Below, piece after piece: positions 63,789 to 64,000 of a DNA stretch of 64,000 nt. Numbering within the stretch: the stretch's first letter is position 1; every line of letters begins with the position of its first letter. Both the position numbers and the translations under genes were made by a program. Below the pieces are notes generated by a model, which searched no databases, had not been told where the DNA came from, and saw only the letters and a program-made list of their open reading frames with translations. This stretch comes from an uncultured Bacteroidia bacterium (GTDB lineage: Bacteria; Bacteroidota; Bacteroidia; Bacteroidales; F082): contig CACXQV010000001.1 of assembly GCA_902769875.1 (NCBI GenBank), positions 1 through 64,000 of the forward strand, given 5' to 3'.

Positions 63789-63796
63789 CAAAGGTA
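63789..63796 (-). promoter_or_regulatory. Putative -7 promoter box for the C10 protease
   Basis: Minus-strand TACCTTTG fits TAnnTTTG. It is about 315 bp upstream of the ATG, so the MITE-like element would lie in the 5' leader of the transcript. The -33 element is not clear. Confidence 0.4.
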
Positions 63797-63845
63797 AGGC
63801 TTTTTTTGTTTAAACGAAAAGATATGAAGCATTTCTTTCAAGAAT

Positions 63846-64000
63846 CTATGGCAATATCCGTTCTTTTGGCGTTTCCATTTTGGAGAAGGCGAACAGTTTC
63901 TTGCCCAAGTCTTTCAGAGAAGCGCCAAGATGATAAACCTTGTCGTCAATCACCAGAAAACGGTCGTGATAGCGGTCGTTTTCCTCCACTTCAATGGTTG
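63846..64000 (-). CDS. 3' end of a gene running off the window (ORF6N-protein-like)
   Basis: The last 51 codons of a minus-strand gene are present; the 5' end is beyond 64000. The residues include DRYHDRFLVIDDKVYHLGAS, then LKDLGKKLFAFSKM and a stop. From memory this resembles the C-terminus of ORF6N-domain/PLD-like proteins often linked to phage or mobile DNA, with an H-x-x-x-D-type pattern in HDRFLVIDD. Identity is uncertain because only the tail can be seen. Confidence 0.55.
   Translation of the reverse strand, partial: TIEVEENDRYHDRFLVIDDKVYHLGASLKDLGKKLFAFSKMETPKERILP

Overview
The window looks like a chromosomal segment of a Bacteroidota bacterium, most likely order Bacteroidales. The evidence is C-terminal type IX secretion (T9SS) sorting domains on two secreted proteins, paired BACON-type lipoproteins, BspA-type leucine-rich repeat proteins, a DUF4954-type protein, and repeated use of the Bacteroidetes promoter element TAnnTTTG (-7 box) in place of clear Shine-Dalgarno sites. 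No rRNA genes, CRISPR arrays or intact insertion sequences were seen.

Positions 1-34,219 form one almost unbroken minus-strand block, read from right to left, for surface polysaccharide synthesis. From its upstream end it holds an orphan N6-adenine DNA methyltransferase, an ATP-grasp ligase, a hexapeptide acyltransferase and a polyprenyl-phosphate-type GT2 glycosyltransferase. Next come an AAA/PD-(D/E)XK gene, an ArnE/ArnF-like small flippase pair, a WecE-type sugar aminotransferase and two large membrane proteins. Then follow galE, rmlA, rmlB and an embedded OLD/PARIS-like ATPase + TOPRIM pair. After that come a DUF4954 protein, nagB, a WlbA-type oxidoreductase, ugd, a PIG-L-like protein, pnuC, wecB, wecC and a UDP-GlcA 4-epimerase. 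The block ends with an opine-dehydrogenase-like protein, a Wzx-type flippase, a second ATP-grasp protein, an aldo/keto reductase and a lipoprotein. The predicted sugars are UDP-Gal, UDP-GlcA, UDP-GalA, UDP-ManNAc, UDP-ManNAcA and dTDP-Fuc4N. Few glycosyltransferases are present, so the locus probably continues beyond the left edge.

Positions 34,377-38,011 are housekeeping and secretion genes: tsaB and a secreted M28 peptidase on the plus strand, gltX on the minus strand. Positions 38,126-45,237 hold two near-identical MBOAT O-acyltransferase genes. Each is followed by a different SGNH-like partner, and both MBOAT genes carry a nine-G homopolymer early in the coding region. An AAA/DUF4143 gene, a decayed AAA gene and an isolated AAA C-terminal fragment lie around them.

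Positions 45,326-57,648 hold tRNA-Cys, a GT-C-like membrane protein, two BACON lipoproteins, rnr, a membrane-anchored BspA-like protein, nrdD-nrdG, an orphan MNT nucleotidyltransferase, a cluster of short palindromes, and proS. Positions 57,723-63,473 encode a very large C10-family cysteine protease with about 24 leucine-rich repeats and a T9SS tail. The right end has a 121-bp element with long imperfect inverted repeats and the 3' end of a gene that runs off the window.

The most interesting items are the ATPase + TOPRIM pair inside the polysaccharide locus, the duplicated MBOAT modules with candidate phase-variable poly-G tracts, a recombination scar of an ArnF-like gene next to the AAA/PD-(D/E)XK gene, and the association of an opine-type dehydrogenase with ATP-grasp ligases and uronic acid genes.
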